The notes below the pieces were generated by a model that worked only from the letters and a program-made list of their open reading frames with translations, did not search any database and was not told where the DNA came from. A program made the translations under genes and the position numbers. Of a stretch of 64,000 nucleotides of DNA, positions 1-10,659 are shown piece by piece. Every line of letters begins with the position of its first letter. The first letter of the stretch is position 1. Source of the stretch: Strigamia acuminata (lineage: Eukaryota > Arthropoda > Chilopoda > Geophilomorpha > Linotaeniidae); assembly GCA_949358305.1 (NCBI GenBank), contig OX442315.1, forward strand, positions 9,512,427-9,576,426, in the 5' to 3' direction.

Positions 1-64
1 ATGTAACAAACGAAGTCTGAACGTCACAAACGAAACGTACGTTCGTCGGAATACGGAAACAATA

Positions 65-560
65 GAGAGTTTGCGGGATGCATTTTTTCCTTATTTTTCT
101 CTACGTTACACTATTTTAGTGCTATATCGTAAGGGAAAAATCTTTAGTGTAACGTTTTCAACACTAAATTAAAATATAGTGCAGCCAATCAGAAATGAGA
201 ACACTATATTGTTAGCTCCGCCCATTGCAAATGGCGATAATTTTGTTGTACCGATCAAACACATCACAGTCATATGTACGTAGATTGAATGATAAGTGAG
301 GCCCAAAATTGAATTTTAGGCCCAAAACCATACTTTATAGGCATAATAATGGAATGTTATGCAAAAATGTGCACATTTACGCCCCCAAATTGAGTTTTTA
401 GGCCCAAAATTACTAACTGTCAGTAGTTGGCTGAAATAGTGTAGTGATAAAGGAAAAGTGCAGCCCGCAAAAACTTAATTTATCATTTTTCCCTTACACT
501 ATTTTTATACCATATACAATAGTCTTTAACTGTAAGAAAAAATGCATCCCGCAAACTCTC
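65..560. mobile_element. Miniature inverted-repeat element flanked by TA
   Basis: The ends are inverted repeats identical over about 25 bp, beginning GAGAGTTTGCGGGATGCATT on both strands. TA dinucleotides at 63-64 and 561-562 look like a target duplication, which fits a Tc1/mariner-like or other TA-targeting family. No transposase frame is visible in the 496 bp, so it is non-autonomous. A second pair of related motifs inside it (around 120-150 and 455-500) suggests a nested or rearranged copy. A diverged relative with similar ends lies at 51251-52115. Confidence 0.85.
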
Positions 561-569
561 TAATACCGT

Positions 570-1440
570 ACTTTTGCAAAAATATGCTATGGTTATGGTT
601 TAATCAAAACTGCAAGAAGATTTAACACCTCACAAGTGGTAGCAGAGGATGGTTGCGGCTACTATTCGAGGACAACTCGGTAAAATACGATACTTAAAGT
701 TTGCTTACAAGAAATGAGTTAAAAACAAACGAGTTGTTATTGAAAAACCTGCAAACTGACCAGCCGAATTGTCCGCTAACTAATCACTCGTGGTTTGTAA
801 CAGTTAGAAGGAAGTCGGAAGATTAAGCGAAAAATGTTCATTTGTTTCGCGAAAATTGACAGAGGTGGGCAGACGAAGCAGAATTTTCTAAGACACGCCA
901 TTAATTACACGGCGAGAGATAAGACATTGGCTGTGGACAGCGCGGTGACGTCAAACTGACCCCAAAATGGCATCAAAGGAGAAAAGATGGGGGGATGATG
1001 GAGGATGAGGAAGAGGGAGGACGGGCGGAAGCGTGGGACAAAAAATAGGTTGACAATGGGCGAATGACGACCAACAGGAAGTTGACCGGGCCCCGCTAGG
1101 CGATAACAGTTTGATTAACAACTCGGTTTAATCCGGACCTCCTGGTGACAATAATTAAAAGCTTGTAGTGATAAAAAGAGATATGGACACTAGCCACCAG
1201 GACCATTTTAGAAAAGTTTGCCATTTTTCTTGAGACGCGAGAATGGGGATAAGAGTGTGATGGACATTAGGGCGTATCAGTGATGCGATGACCCAGCGCT
1301 GGACAATGGCCAAAAAGTTGATAAGGGTTGCGAATTAATTTACTTGTGGCCGGGTATAATGAGGGGAAAAAGAAGAGTTGCGAGCAGGAACAATGTGCGT
1401 GATTGGGAAGAGTGTGCAACAATGTTGATGGAATAGAGCA
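570..1440. promoter_or_regulatory. Conserved-looking non-coding island in AP-2 intron
   Basis: This stretch has balanced base composition and no tandem repetition, unlike the satellites on its 3' side. It has no convincing open frame on either strand. A full palindromic cAMP-response-type site TGACGTCA lies at 946-953, and TAAT cores are scattered from 1110 to 1160. An intronic enhancer of AP-2 is an inference; only the composition and the motifs are seen. Confidence 0.3.
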
Positions 1441-2160
1441 CTAAAAACATCGGAGAATCAAACGACCAAAAATCATCATGGAAACCAAAAGTATAACAGA
1501 AAAACAGAAATAAACCAAAAAAAACCAAAAAACAGAAAAATAAAATAAAATAAAACAGAAAAAAACTAAAAAACCAAAATGCAAAACTGAAAAAACACAA
1601 AAAAGTAAAACAGAAAAACACCAAAAAACTAAAAAGCAAAACATAAAAAACACCAAAAAATACCAAAAAACTAAAAAAAGTAAAACACTAAAACACCAAA
1701 AACCCAAAAAAAGTAAAACACTAAAACACCAAAAAACCAAAAAAAGTAAAACACTAAAACACCAAAAAAAACAATAAAATAAAATAGGAAAATAAACCCA
1801 AAAAAGAAAACAGTAAAACCGCACAAAACAGAAAAAACACCAAAAAAATAAAACAGAAAAAAAACCAAAAAGTAAAATAGAAAAAGAACACCTAAAAACA
1901 AAAAAACAGAAACACCAAAAAAAAAACAATAAAGTAAAACATGAAAATAAACCCAAAAACCAAAAAAAAATAAAACAGAAAATACACCAAACCAAAAACA
2001 CCAAAGAATCATCACGAAAACCAAAAGTAAAACAAGAAAACTTCAAAAAACACCAAGAAAAAAACCAAATCCAAAAAACCAAATTAAAAAAAAACCCCAA
2101 AAAAAACCCGCGATCAAAAAAACCACCGAAAAAAAAACAAAAAAAAAAACACCAAAACAA
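1441..2160. repeat. A/C-rich low-complexity array (ACCAAAAA / TAAAACA words)
   Basis: Degenerate tandem words of A-runs broken by ACC, CAC and TAAAACA fill this stretch. On the minus strand it gives long Phe/Leu/Cys-rich open frames, which are a by-product of the repeat and not genes. Confidence 0.85.
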
Positions 2161-2640
2161 AAACAGCGAAATCTAGCGGCGCCTAAACCACCATTGAAAA
2201 ACTAATCACGTAATTGACTCGAATTTCTAATTCCAAATCCCAATCCCAGCAAACAAAACAATGGCGGAATATATGCAGCGCGCACTTCCTCCTTTTCGGC
2301 CTTCCCAGAGGGGTTCGTCACTTAATTCACCCTCAGGCCATTGCCGCCAGGGAGTGGGTCCATGACCTTGGGGTAACCCACGTGAGTAGAATGGAATGCA
2401 TCTCTCCCAAACATGCAAAAGTCAACTTCTTCATCAAAGCGCTTTTCCAAACACAAAACAAAAACCCAAAAAACCGAAAAACAAACCAAGAAAACAAAAA
2501 CGCGCGCCATTAACTGTCACGAGAACCAAATTTATAGAAACACACATAAATCCATCCGGGCCTTCAGTCATTATTTCCCATTTAATTTATTGTCCAGGAA
2601 ACTTTAAGATTTGTGAATCCGTTTTTTAGAGTCCCTTTAA
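2161..2640. promoter_or_regulatory. GC-richer single-copy island
   Basis: Non-repetitive sequence with mixed composition between two A-rich arrays. Short minus-strand open frames at 2227-2510 lack a recognisable domain. A regulatory island is as likely as coding sequence. From 2520 to 2640 the sequence becomes AT-rich and featureless. Confidence 0.2.
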
Positions 2641-3157
2641 GGGCTAAAGACCTTTGAAATTCATTCATAAGGAAATAAAAAGTTGGAGGAAAATAAGAAT
2701 GTCATTTCATTTGGATTTTTTTATTTTTTTATTTATTTTTTATTTTATTAAAATAAATTTTCATTTGTGTTCAAATAATAATGGATTGGAGTGTGCTGGA
2801 GGAATATCAATTAGTTGTTTGAGGTAGAAATTTGGTTTTAACACATTAAATGAAAAGTTGGGTTGGAAAATTAAATTTGTAAGAAAATTTTTTTTTTGAA
2901 GTTGCGGATGTTTTTTTTTGTTGTTGTTGTCAAGCAGTTTTATCTATAATAATTGTTATGGCCAATTGTATTTCATGCACAAGCAAACACATCCACTTGG
3001 TTGTGTTGGTTTTTAACGGGGAAATCCAACCAGACAAAAGGAAGCAAATAAAATCAAAGTCAAACTCAGAGTTTTGATTGTTGGAATTAAACAAGCCACA
3101 AAAAACGGAAACAATCCACAAAAAAGGGAAAGAAAATTTAAAAAAAAATAAAATAAA
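2641..3157. other. AT-rich intronic sequence, nothing recognised
   Basis: T-rich then A-rich sequence without gene, repeat unit or clear motif. It grades into the tandem array that follows. Confidence 0.6.
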
Positions 3158-3710
3158 AAACATTTAAAAAACCAAAACAATGCACAAAAATAAAAAAACA
3201 TTTCACAAAAAACCAAAACATTTCACAAAAACCAAAACAACTCACAAAAGACCAAAACATTTCACAAAAAACCAAAACATTTCACAAAAAACCAAAATAA
3301 TTCACAAAAATCCAAAACAACTCACAAAAGACCAAAACATTTCACAAAAAACCAAAATAATTCACAAAAACCCTAAACAACTCACAAAAAACCAAAACAA
3401 CTCACAAAAAACCCAAACAATTCACAAAAATCCAAACCAACTCACAAAAAACCAAAACAACTCACAAAAAATGAAAACTCACAAAAACCCAAACCAACTC
3501 ACAAAAAACCAAAACAACTCACAAAAACCCAAACCAACTCACAAAAAACCAAAACAACTCACAAAAACCCAAACCAACTCACAAAAAACCAAAACAACTC
3601 ACAAAAACCCAAACCAACTCACAAAAAACCAAAACAACTCACAAAAATCCCAAACAATTCACAAAAAACCAAAACAACTCACAAAAAACCAAAACAAGCT
3701 TAACAAATCC
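3158..3710. repeat. Minisatellite, about 20-bp unit (AACTCACAAAAAACCAAAAC)
   Basis: About 25 degenerate copies of a 20-21-bp A/C-rich unit. The array is open in one plus-strand frame, giving a Lys/Asn/Thr/Gln-rich pseudo-protein that continues to 4220. It has no domain and should not be annotated as a gene. Confidence 0.95.
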
Positions 3711-4480
3711 CCCAGACCACATTTTCCAAACACCCAAAACCTTCCCAAAAAAACCACCCAACACATTCCAAACCCATTTCAGCACCCCCCACACAATCCC
3801 CACCAACATTCACCCCTTACACCAATCACACTCCCTCCCACCATCCACCAAGGACAAGATAAAAGCCCGCGAAAAGGGTGGGTGGACAATTTTGCCGCCA
3901 CAAACGTGTCGACTCTAAGCTCCCAATTCGTTCCGCCATCCGCCACTGCAAGGCGCTCAATTATTTACCAACCACCCCAACTCGTCCCAAAAAAATTCCA
4001 CCGCCGCCATCTTGCTTTCCCAATCAAACAAAAATCCCCCCCCCAAAAAAATGGCGTCTCAAATGACTCTTTAATTCCAGGATTAAATTGCCCAAAAAAA
4101 AACCAAAAAAAAAAAAAAAACAAGTCAGGGTCAGGAGGATGGACCATTACAAGAAGAGCAGGGGTGATGAAGACACAGGTGAGTTTGCCACCATTGGGTC
4201 AACCAGTTGCACCTGTTTGATGCAACTGTTGATGAAAATTCACAATCCAAAAATTCCCAAAAAAAAAAAAAAAAAAAAAAATGGCGGATGACCCCCCCCC
4301 CCCAAAAAAAAAAATTAAAGTTGTTGTAAAATGTGTGCATTTTGCACACCTGGACCCAGAATAGGTAGGCCTTGAGGGGGGTGCCTGGAGGGACGACGAC
4401 ACCCCCATCACATCATCACCCCCCACCATTCAGGGGGATGAGAGTTGTCAGGGCACTCACCCCTCCTCCCATGTTGACCT
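3711..4480. other. C-rich low-complexity stretch with one donor-bounded short frame
   Basis: Runs of C and A (poly-A near 4102-4120 and 4260-4280, poly-C near 4291-4303) dominate. The only gene-like signal is the plus-strand candidate at 4139-4178, listed separately. Confidence 0.5.
4139..4178 (+). CDS. Candidate plus-strand first exon (MDHYKKSRGDEDT), very uncertain
   Basis: An ATG is followed by 13 open codons and one extra base, then a near-consensus donor CAG|GTGAGT. The frame MDHYKKSRGDEDT resembles no family I know. It lies on the strand opposite AP-2, inside its intron. A partner acceptor could be the CTCAG at about 4473-4477, after which about 67 codons stay open to 4680, but that tail has no recognisable domain. 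A chance ATG-plus-donor is quite possible. Confidence 0.18.
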
Positions 4481-5224
4481 CAGGTATTATCCTACACCTT
4501 CCACATTCCAATAACAAAACCGTTCAACATGCTATTAAGAGACGAATTTCGGAAATATCGGTTTGTGTCTCTCGACCAATCACAGCGCGTCGTTGCAATA
4601 ATAGATTTGTGTGGGAGAGATGGCGCTGCCTTTTCTTTATAATAATTTGGGCGCCAAATATTCGCAGTGTTGCGAAGTAGGCTTAAAGAGTTTGATGTTT
4701 GTTTTTGGGATCTAGATGCGGCCAGTTGGGTTTGGATTTTTCATTTGGTTTTAATGTCGGTTGAAATATGGATCCAAATGGCACTGTGTCAATACACACA
4801 CGATGCTAAATTCGTACTGCGCATCTCATCTGCGCAGACGATTTTCTAATTCCAGTTGTTATTTACGTCGTAGGAGTATTAAGCCTATTGTTAGGCCTAT
4901 TGATGCTGAAATGAAGAAAATAAGGACTAATATTTTGGTAGTAAGCTGTAAATTGCTTTTAATGATGAGTTTATTGTTGTTTACGAAATATTTGGCATTT
5001 ATTAGAGCTGATATTAGGCTTAATAACAACTGGAATTGGTAAAATCAAGATAACGGGCGCGAACTGTAGTTTGGTATAATTTTTGCAAGTTTGTTTGGAT
5101 TTTTATGGTTTTTTGGTTTCTGGTTATTATTATTATTATTATTTTTTTGAGGATGTTGTTTTTAAGGAAGTTTGTTTTAGTTTGAAGATTTCCTGATGAG
5201 TTTTCGTCATTTTTTATGGTTTTC
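4481..5224. other. Single-copy intronic sequence
   Basis: Mixed composition with no repeat except a short (ATT)n microsatellite at about 5125-5146. Short frames on both strands look like chance. No regulatory motif stands out. Confidence 0.5.
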
Positions 5225-5430
5225 ATTTACGAGCCATTTTGGTTTTTTGGATTTTCTCCAGTCATTTTGGTTTTTTCTCAAGTCATTTATGTTTCAACTC
5301 AAATCATTTTGGTTTTTTCTCAAGTTATTTTGTTTTATTTCAAGTCATTTTGATTTTTCTCATCCATCTTGATTTTTTTTTGTTTTTTTTACAGTTTCTT
5401 TAATTTTCCTACCAAGACATTTTGGTTTTT
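5225..5430. repeat. Short T-rich tandem array (CATTTTGGTTTTTTCTCAAGT unit)
   Basis: Seven or so degenerate copies of a 20-27-bp unit with the core CATTTTGGTTTTTTCT. Confidence 0.8.
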
Positions 5431-5779
5431 TCTCCAATTCATTTCCCTTTCTGTTTCCATCATTCATTTCACCATTCCTCCAACTCTTCCTTCAAAATCC
5501 AAAACATTTCCACACCAATTCTATATAATTCCCCTTTTTTTTACCACCAATAACCTCCCTTAAAAAAAAAACATAAAAATCCTAAAACCCTCCATTAAAA
5601 AAAAAAAAAAAAAAAAACAGTTCAAAGCCACAAAACCTCACTAAATAAAAAAAAAAAAAAAAAAAAAATTCCCATCATAGTCATTTACCCTCCAGAGCCC
5701 CTTTAACTCCAAAAAGAAACAAAAATAAAAATATTTTTAAAATTTTTTAAAAATTTTAATAAAAAAAAAAAACTCCTAC
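5431..5779. other. AT-rich sequence with two long poly-A tracts, AP-2 intron 5' part
   Basis: Poly-A tracts lie at about 5597-5618 and 5648-5668. The minus-strand splice donor GTAGGAGT of AP-2 exon 2 occupies 5772-5779. Confidence 0.6.
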
Positions 5780-6265
5780 CTGTCCGTCTTCGAGAGTGGG
5801 CAAATTGGCATTATGTAGAATCAAGGAGTCTTGATCACCAAGTCCGTGATGGTGCATGAGCACATCGGGCCGACGGACAGCCGAGTAGTCGGATCGTCTC
5901 GTGGCCGAGTCGTATCCCGGCAGACCGGCGTGCATGTTGGTCTGCAGGTGCAGGGCGGCGGCGGCATCCGAGTCCCTCCTAGCCAGCACATCGTGACGCT
6001 GGGGCGCGTGCAGCTGGTGGTAGTGCTGTTGCGAGGCCGGGTGCAGCGAGTTGAGGTACGGGTCCGTATTCACGTGGTGCGCGTGGAAGTCCAGTTGCTG
6101 TTGAGGTGGCAGGTGGTTGTAAGGCGGCGGGAAGTACGGGGGCTGGAAATCCGCCGTCGTGGGCGTGTGGCTCAACCGGGGCACGTTGGTGAAGGAGCTC
6201 GTGCTCGAACTGCCCACCACGCTCGTGATGGGACCCAGGCTGGCCGAGTGTCCACTCACCCGTTC
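5780..6265 (-). CDS. TFAP2: Transcription factor AP-2, exon 2 (activation domain), partial gene
   Basis: This 162-codon exon encodes the N-terminal activation region of an AP-2 transcription factor, a nuclear protein that binds GC-rich DNA as a dimer through a C-terminal basic helix-span-helix. It runs from the acceptor TTTGCAG (reading ERVSGHSAS from the first base, phase 0) to the donor CAG|GTAGGAGT. Residues 31-49 (RLSHTPTTADFQPPYFPPPY) match the vertebrate core almost exactly and contain the PY motif (PPPY, residues 46-49). The middle is rich in His, Gln and Leu. The end (RRSDY...GLGDQDSL...LPTLEDGQ) aligns with the vertebrate exon 2 end (RRDY...GLGDLSI...VEDPG). The length is close to vertebrate exon 2. 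The next small exon and the DNA-binding exons are not found in 1-5779, so the gene continues past the window. The exon is CpG-rich against AT-rich introns. Confidence 0.95.
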
Positions 6266-6364
6266 CTGCAAACAACAACATTTTATTTATTTCATTTCTT
6301 ATTATTCAAACAAAAATGACAAAAATGGTTTTTGTTGTTTTCTGCTGTTACACAACAAATAATC
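6266..6364. other. AP-2 exon 2 acceptor and flanking intron
   Basis: On the minus strand the acceptor TTGTTTGCAG ends at 6266. The TTG just upstream stays in frame, but the match to vertebrate AP-2 begins after the AG, so no start codon is placed here. Confidence 0.7.
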
Positions 6365-6800
6365 ACAAAAACTTAAAAGAAAAACTCAGAAAAAACTTTA
6401 AAAACCTTTTTAAAAACTCAAAAAAAATCTTAAAACACACAAAAACATTAAAAAAACAAATAAAAACCAACAAAAAAAATTTAAAACCCCTTAAAACACA
6501 AAAAAAAAACATTAAAATCACTCAAAAACCAGTTAAAAACACCAAAAACCCTTTTAAAAACACGAAAATAACCTTAAAAACACTCAAAAAATAGTTAAAA
6601 ACACTCAAAAACAGTTAAAAACACCAAAAACCCTTTTAAAGACACAAAAATAACCTTAAAAACACTCAAAAAATAGTTAAAAACACTCAAAAACCAGTTA
6701 AAAACACTCAAAAACCAGTTAAAAACACCAAAAACCCATTTAAAAACACCAAAAAATACCTTAAAACACCAAAACAAACCTTAAAAACACACAAAAAACC
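6365..6800. repeat. Minisatellite, about 20-bp unit (ACACTCAAAAACAGTTAAAA)
   Basis: More than 20 degenerate copies of an A-rich unit with ACCAGTTAAAA and CACTCAAAAA words. The short frames across it on both strands are repeat artefacts. Confidence 0.9.
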
Positions 6801-7087
6801 CAAACCCTTTAAAAAACCACTAGCTGCATTCAATCAGTGTTTGTATTTTTGTTAAAACGTCCAAAAACAAACCTACAAACAGCAAAAACAGTCAATACAC
6901 GACTTTTTTCTCCCCATCCATCCTTTTCCCGCTCAAACCCGCCCAAATCACAGTCCACCACACCAACAACAACCACATGTACGTTCGCGGACCCCCCAAC
7001 CACCCCAACCCTTCGATCCCAACCCGAATCAAATCACATCAACATCTAAACCAATTTGAACACCTGCCACGCATAAACGGCTCAACG

Positions 7088-7110
7088 CGTAATACTCGCC
7101 GAGTATTACG
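7088..7110. repeat. Perfect short palindrome
   Basis: CGTAATACTCG and its reverse complement flank a single C, an 11-bp perfect inverted repeat. It lies about 40 bp downstream, on the minus strand, of the candidate MSGVQAQ exon. It could be a small hairpin or a dimeric factor site. Confidence 0.7.
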
Positions 7111-7148
7111 AGTGTGTGTGGCCATCCATCCGTGACTCGACCCCTCAC

Positions 7149-7169
7149 CTGTGCCTGGACACCGCTCAT
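7149..7169 (-). CDS. TFAP2: Candidate AP-2 alternative first exon (MSGVQAQ)
   Basis: On the minus strand a good start context (ACCATGA) opens MSGVQAQ and ends at CAG|GTGAGG, a strong donor in phase 0, which matches the phase of AP-2 exon 2 (ERVSG...). It lies about 0.9 kb upstream of exon 2 at the edge of a CpG-rich island (7.15-7.25 kb), as expected of a promoter-proximal first exon. Vertebrate AP-2 genes are known to use several first exons that join exon 2 in the same phase. A seven-codon exon can arise by chance, so this is inference. Confidence 0.4.
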
Positions 7170-7249
7170 GGTCCGTCGACGCGAATGCCGCGCTCGTCCG
7201 TCCCGCGCTCCCCAAGGCGAAAGGGTCAAACCTCGCCCAAAGCCCACGA

Positions 7250-7640
7250 CCATCACCACCCCAACCAACTCAATCAACAATATTTCCAACACCCAAACTG
7301 ACCACACTGACCACCACAAAAAAAAACCCAAAAAAAAAAAAAACCAAAAAAAAAAACCAAACAATTTTTTAATCATTTTGACCATCCAATTGACCAACTG
7401 ACCACACTGACCACTAAAAAAAAATACAAAACACAAAAAAAAATTTTAAAAAAAATAATTCCGACCATCCAGGTGAGCGTTTCGTCCAATTTTTCCCCAC
7501 TGACCACCCGACCACCCGACCACACCCAAAATTCGCGACCCCCTCAAAAAAAATAATAATTTTAATTTTAAAAAATAAAAAAAAAATTTTCTAAAAAAAA
7601 AAAAAGTTAGAAAAAAAAAATTTGTTATAACGAAACGCAC
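7250..7640. other. A/C-rich then A/T homopolymer-rich intronic sequence
   Basis: ACTGACCAC words and long A and T runs, with no convincing gene or motif. Confidence 0.5.
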
Positions 7641-8360
7641 CTTGATTACACCTGTCTTTGTTCCAGCGCTTGGTCCCCCCTTTACAACAACAACAAGCAC
7701 TCCGCAGCACAGAGAAGCGATCGCAGCAATTCGAGCCGATATCGGAGCGTGGCGGGCCCGAAATCTGAGCGATCGCACACCTGGCAATACCTGGGACCCC
7801 GAGTGTTCCACCTGCGTCTATCCCGCGCCCAAAACCCGAGCCCTAGGGCTAGAAAAACGCTTGAACGCTCCGACGTCCAACATGGCCGCCGCCATGTCGA
7901 CCAAGTTTCGGTCGGCAGCGTCGAAACGGGCAAAAATCACCTCCGATTCCATGATATCGAACGCCGATTGGATGTCGGTGCCATTGCTCGCGTTGCTCTT
8001 ACGCGGCGAGAGCGCGTCTCCGTCCGTGTCTTCGGGCGTTTTCCGTTTGGCCGTAGGGCTGTCTCCGGACATGGGACTCAACTGTGCCATGGCGTCCGGC
8101 TCCTCGAGTCCCCGACCAACCTTGAAGCAGGTGAGGAGAGAGAGGTGTGGGTGGAGGAGCGTTCCGTTTGCGTTCCTTGGCCTCGGGCCAGTCTGCTGTG
8201 TGATAATAAGTCAACACGCCTCGTTGCCTCCTCGGATTGCCCCGCGTCTCTTGCGCCTGGGGCTAGTAAACCGGACCGAGCGCGCAAACTGCCTTCCCCT
8301 CCCCGCACGCCCCCTGGGACGCGGACTCCATGCCGACCCCCACCCCCCGCAAAACCCTTT
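7640..8360. promoter_or_regulatory. CpG-rich island upstream of AP-2 exon 2
   Basis: Dense CpG and higher GC than anything within several kb, which keeps frames open on both strands. This explains the long plus-strand frames at 7642-8391 and 7749-8573. Its position 1.4-2 kb upstream of exon 2 suits an internal AP-2 promoter. The most protein-like frame inside it is the minus-strand one at 7818-8090. Confidence 0.45.
7818..8090 (-). CDS. Unrecognised minus-strand ORF or exon (MAQLSPMSGDSPTAKRK...)
   Basis: The frame has an excellent start context (GCCATGG), 90 codons and a TAG stop. Codons are mostly purine-first, and the protein looks real: a Ser/Pro/Lys/Asp-rich head (SPTAKRKTPEDTDGD, SPRKSNASNG) and then a helix-like tail (AFDIMESEVIFARFDAADRN). 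I recognise no family. Two readings fit. It may be a separate small gene or exon. Alternatively it may be a longer AP-2 alternative first exon ending at GAG|GTGATT (after ...DIMESE, phase 0, compatible with exon 2). A pyrimidine tract ending CAAG about 30 bp upstream could also make it an internal exon. The plus strand is also open here, with its own ATG at the same CCATGG palindrome and a CAG|GTGAGG donor at about 8133, so the strand is not certain. Confidence 0.35.
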   Translation of the reverse strand: MAQLSPMSGDSPTAKRKTPEDTDGDALSPRKSNASNGTDIQSAFDIMESEVIFARFDAADRNLVDMAAAMLDVGAFKRFSSPRARVLGAG

Positions 8361-8459
8361 GAAAAGGGAATTACATTTTTTGAATTCCTAAATTCACATT
8401 TTTGGTTTTTATTTGTTGTTTGGGTTTTTATTTGTTTTTTAAAAAAAAAAAAAAATTGT

Positions 8460-8800
8460 TTTGGGGGAGGGAAATGGTCAGAAATTGGTCAAAAATTGGT
8501 CAAAAATTGGTCAGAAATTATTATTATTTTTTTTTTTTATAAAAAAGGATTTTTTTTAAATTTTTTTTTTTAATTGTTTTTTATAATTTTTTAAATTTAA
8601 ATTTTTATTTCAAAAATTGGTCAAAAATTGGTCAAAAATTGGTCAAAAATTAGTCAAAAAATAATCAAAAATTGATCAAAAATTGATCAAAAAATTGGTC
8701 AAAAAAATGGTCAAAACTTATCAAAACTGATCAAAAAAATCGGTCAAAAATTGGTCAAAAATCGATCAAAAATCGGTCAAAAATTGGTCAAACTAACCGA
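8460..8800. repeat. Minisatellite, 10-11-bp unit (AATTGGTCAAA)
   Basis: Some 25 copies of a unit of one DNA helical turn, interrupted around 8520-8610 by T/A homopolymers. Confidence 0.95.
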
Positions 8801-9060
8801 AATTTAAACAAATTAAACCCACAAATTCCAAATTTATTTTTCTTCAAAATTTCAATTTTAAATTAAAAAAAAAAAAATAATCACAAAATAACCAAAAATA
8901 AATCAAAAATTGGTCAAAAACGCCCACAACCCCCCCCCCCAAAAAAAAACATTCCATAAAAATTTATTTACCTATCTACAAAATAAAAAATAAAAAATAA
9001 AAATAAAAAAATAAAAATAAATAAATAATTTTTATTTATTTTTTGTTGCAATTTCGTTAC
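8801..9060. other. A-rich low-complexity sequence
   Basis: A/T homopolymers and (AAATAAA)n, with a few stray copies of the GGTCAAAAATT unit at about 8910-8920. Confidence 0.6.
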
Positions 9061-9246
9061 CTCCGTTTCCCCCCCGTCCTTGAGAATGTTGAGTGTTTCT
9101 ACCCCGCCTACGTGAGGCAGGCAATCTTTAATTAAGGCCTTAAGACCAGCGAAGACGAACCGGTTTGTCGAGCCGAGTCCAAGTCTCCGCGTACCGCGGG
9201 GATGTTCAATCCGCGCTGCGTGCCACCATACCCCCCCCCCCCCCAT
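9061..9246 (-). CDS. Candidate minus-strand exon ending LNILKDGGETE, uncertain
   Basis: The frame from the ATG at 9246 to the donor GAG|GTAACG is open for 62 codons in phase 0. Its latter half (FVFAGLKALIKDCLPHVGG, then VETLNILKDGGETE) looks like folded-protein sequence, but the start is glycine-rich from a poly-G run and may not be real. Phase 0 would also suit a junction to the frame at 7818-8090 through its CAAG acceptor. No family is recognised. The surrounding 9.2-9.45 kb is CpG-rich, so an island shadow is the main alternative. Confidence 0.2.
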
Positions 9247-9459
9247 CCCTCCCCGCGATTTCACTACGAATTGACAAGAGAAATGCGTCTCAGCCAATCG
9301 TCGAGTGAATGGGGCGTGGAGAAAGAAACGCCGAGTCGAGGCGCATGCGTGGACGTGCCCTCGAGGGCGGAGGAAAATGTGTGGCCGCCGTTTGGCCTCG
9401 GGCGACGAGAAAAGGCTCGGTTTCGAGGAATCCGCCTTCACATCTCATTAAGAAAACGT

Positions 9460-9890
9460 AAATAAATAAACAGATGCGATTTAACTGGTTCGTACTTCGC
9501 CCTTTTTGCGCAAATTAATTCATTCGTTTTTTCGACCGACAAAAACGAATAATAATAATTCTAATGAATTGTTATAATTAAGATGGATTTATATATTATT
9601 AAAAAAAAAAATTGGTTTGTTTGAAAATATAATGAAGTTTGAATTAAGAGATTAGACAATCGGAGTAATTGTTAAGTTTTGTGCGCAACGATTATGTAAT
9701 CAAAAATGAATAAACCGCGAACAATGGATTGTGTTTTAGTGTTTTTGTTGAAACAATGTAAAAAGAAAAAAAGTTAAGTTTCTTAATAATGTGCGAAACG
9801 AGGCGAAACTACGGACATTGTTTCTTCCGCAACTTCGATGTGAAACCAATCATTCCGAGGCAATCTAATCGCGACAATTCATTACAGTTT
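9460..9890. other. AT-rich intronic sequence, nothing recognised
   Basis: No repeat unit, motif or open frame stands out. It precedes a 125-bp tandem array. Confidence 0.5.
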
Positions 9891-10330
9891 TGGTGATTTT
9901 GTCGAAACAATGCGAGCAAAATCCTTAAAACCAACAAATAACTTTCTCGACAATACACAAAACTAGTAAAACTATGCAAAACCTTTCCTCTGCGGCTTCA
10001 ACAATATAAAATCATACTTTTAGTGATTTTGTTGAAACAATGTGAGCAAAATCCTCAAAACCAACAAATAACTTTCTCAACAATGGACAAAACTACGTAA
10101 AACTATGCAAAACCTTTCTTCTGCGGCTTCAACAATCACACTTTTAGTGATTTTGTTGAAACAATGTGAGCAAAATCCTCAAAACCAACAAACAACTTTC
10201 CAAACAATGCATAAAACCCCCCAAAACCTTTCCTACGCATCTCCAACAATACATCACACTTTAACTTCACATTTTTACTTGAAACAATGCAAACAAAAAC
10301 CTCAAAAACCACCAAACAATGCACAAAACC
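9891..10330. repeat. Tandem array of about 125-bp unit, three to four copies
   Basis: Each unit starts TTAGTGATTTTGTTGAAACA, passes through AAAACCAACAAATAACTTTC and ends with GCGGCTTCAACAAT. Starts lie at about 9891, 10022 and 10146, with a decayed copy after 10260. It is longer than the other satellites in the window. Confidence 0.85.
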
Positions 10331-10659
10331 CCCCAAAACATCATCTCCTCAACTCCCACATGAAACCAACCACTCCGAACCAACCCTACCACTCCACCAA
10401 CAACCCAAAACCCCAAAACTCAACCCTCCAACAATGCACAACAAAAAAAAAAACCCCAATCCAAAACAACTGACACTTTTTAATCAACATAAACAACTCA
10501 CCCCCAATCAAACCCATAAAAAAACCACCACCAATGCATTTAAATTAATACCATCCAACAAATCCAGCCCCCCCCATGCCCCCCCAGAAAAAAAAACCCC
10601 AATCTAATTCCCCCCCATCCATCCATCCAACCAACCAGGGGTCATCCAATACCACCTCT

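Noticed and set aside
1340-2160. Minus-strand Phe/Leu/Cys-rich frames up to 239 codons
   Set aside because: Reverse translation of the A-rich array at 1441-2160; it mimics a membrane protein only because of poly-T codons.
3180-4220. 346-codon plus-strand open frame
   Set aside because: It is the translation of the 20-bp A/C-rich minisatellite and neighbouring low-complexity DNA: Lys/Asn/Thr/Gln repeats without a domain.
4454-4475. Minus-strand ATGGGAGGAGGG followed by GTGAGT as AP-2 exon 3
   Set aside because: It does not encode the expected small AP-2 exon (IPDQTVIKK-like), and phase-0 reading from upstream meets a stop.
1-5779. Search for the next AP-2 exon (IPDQTVIKK / DNA-binding region)
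   Set aside because: No minus-strand sequence encoding it was found; the gene must continue beyond position 1.
7749-8573. 274-codon plus-strand frame
   Set aside because: CpG-island shadow: Arg/Pro-rich, then runs into A/T homopolymers; opposite the more coding-like minus frame.
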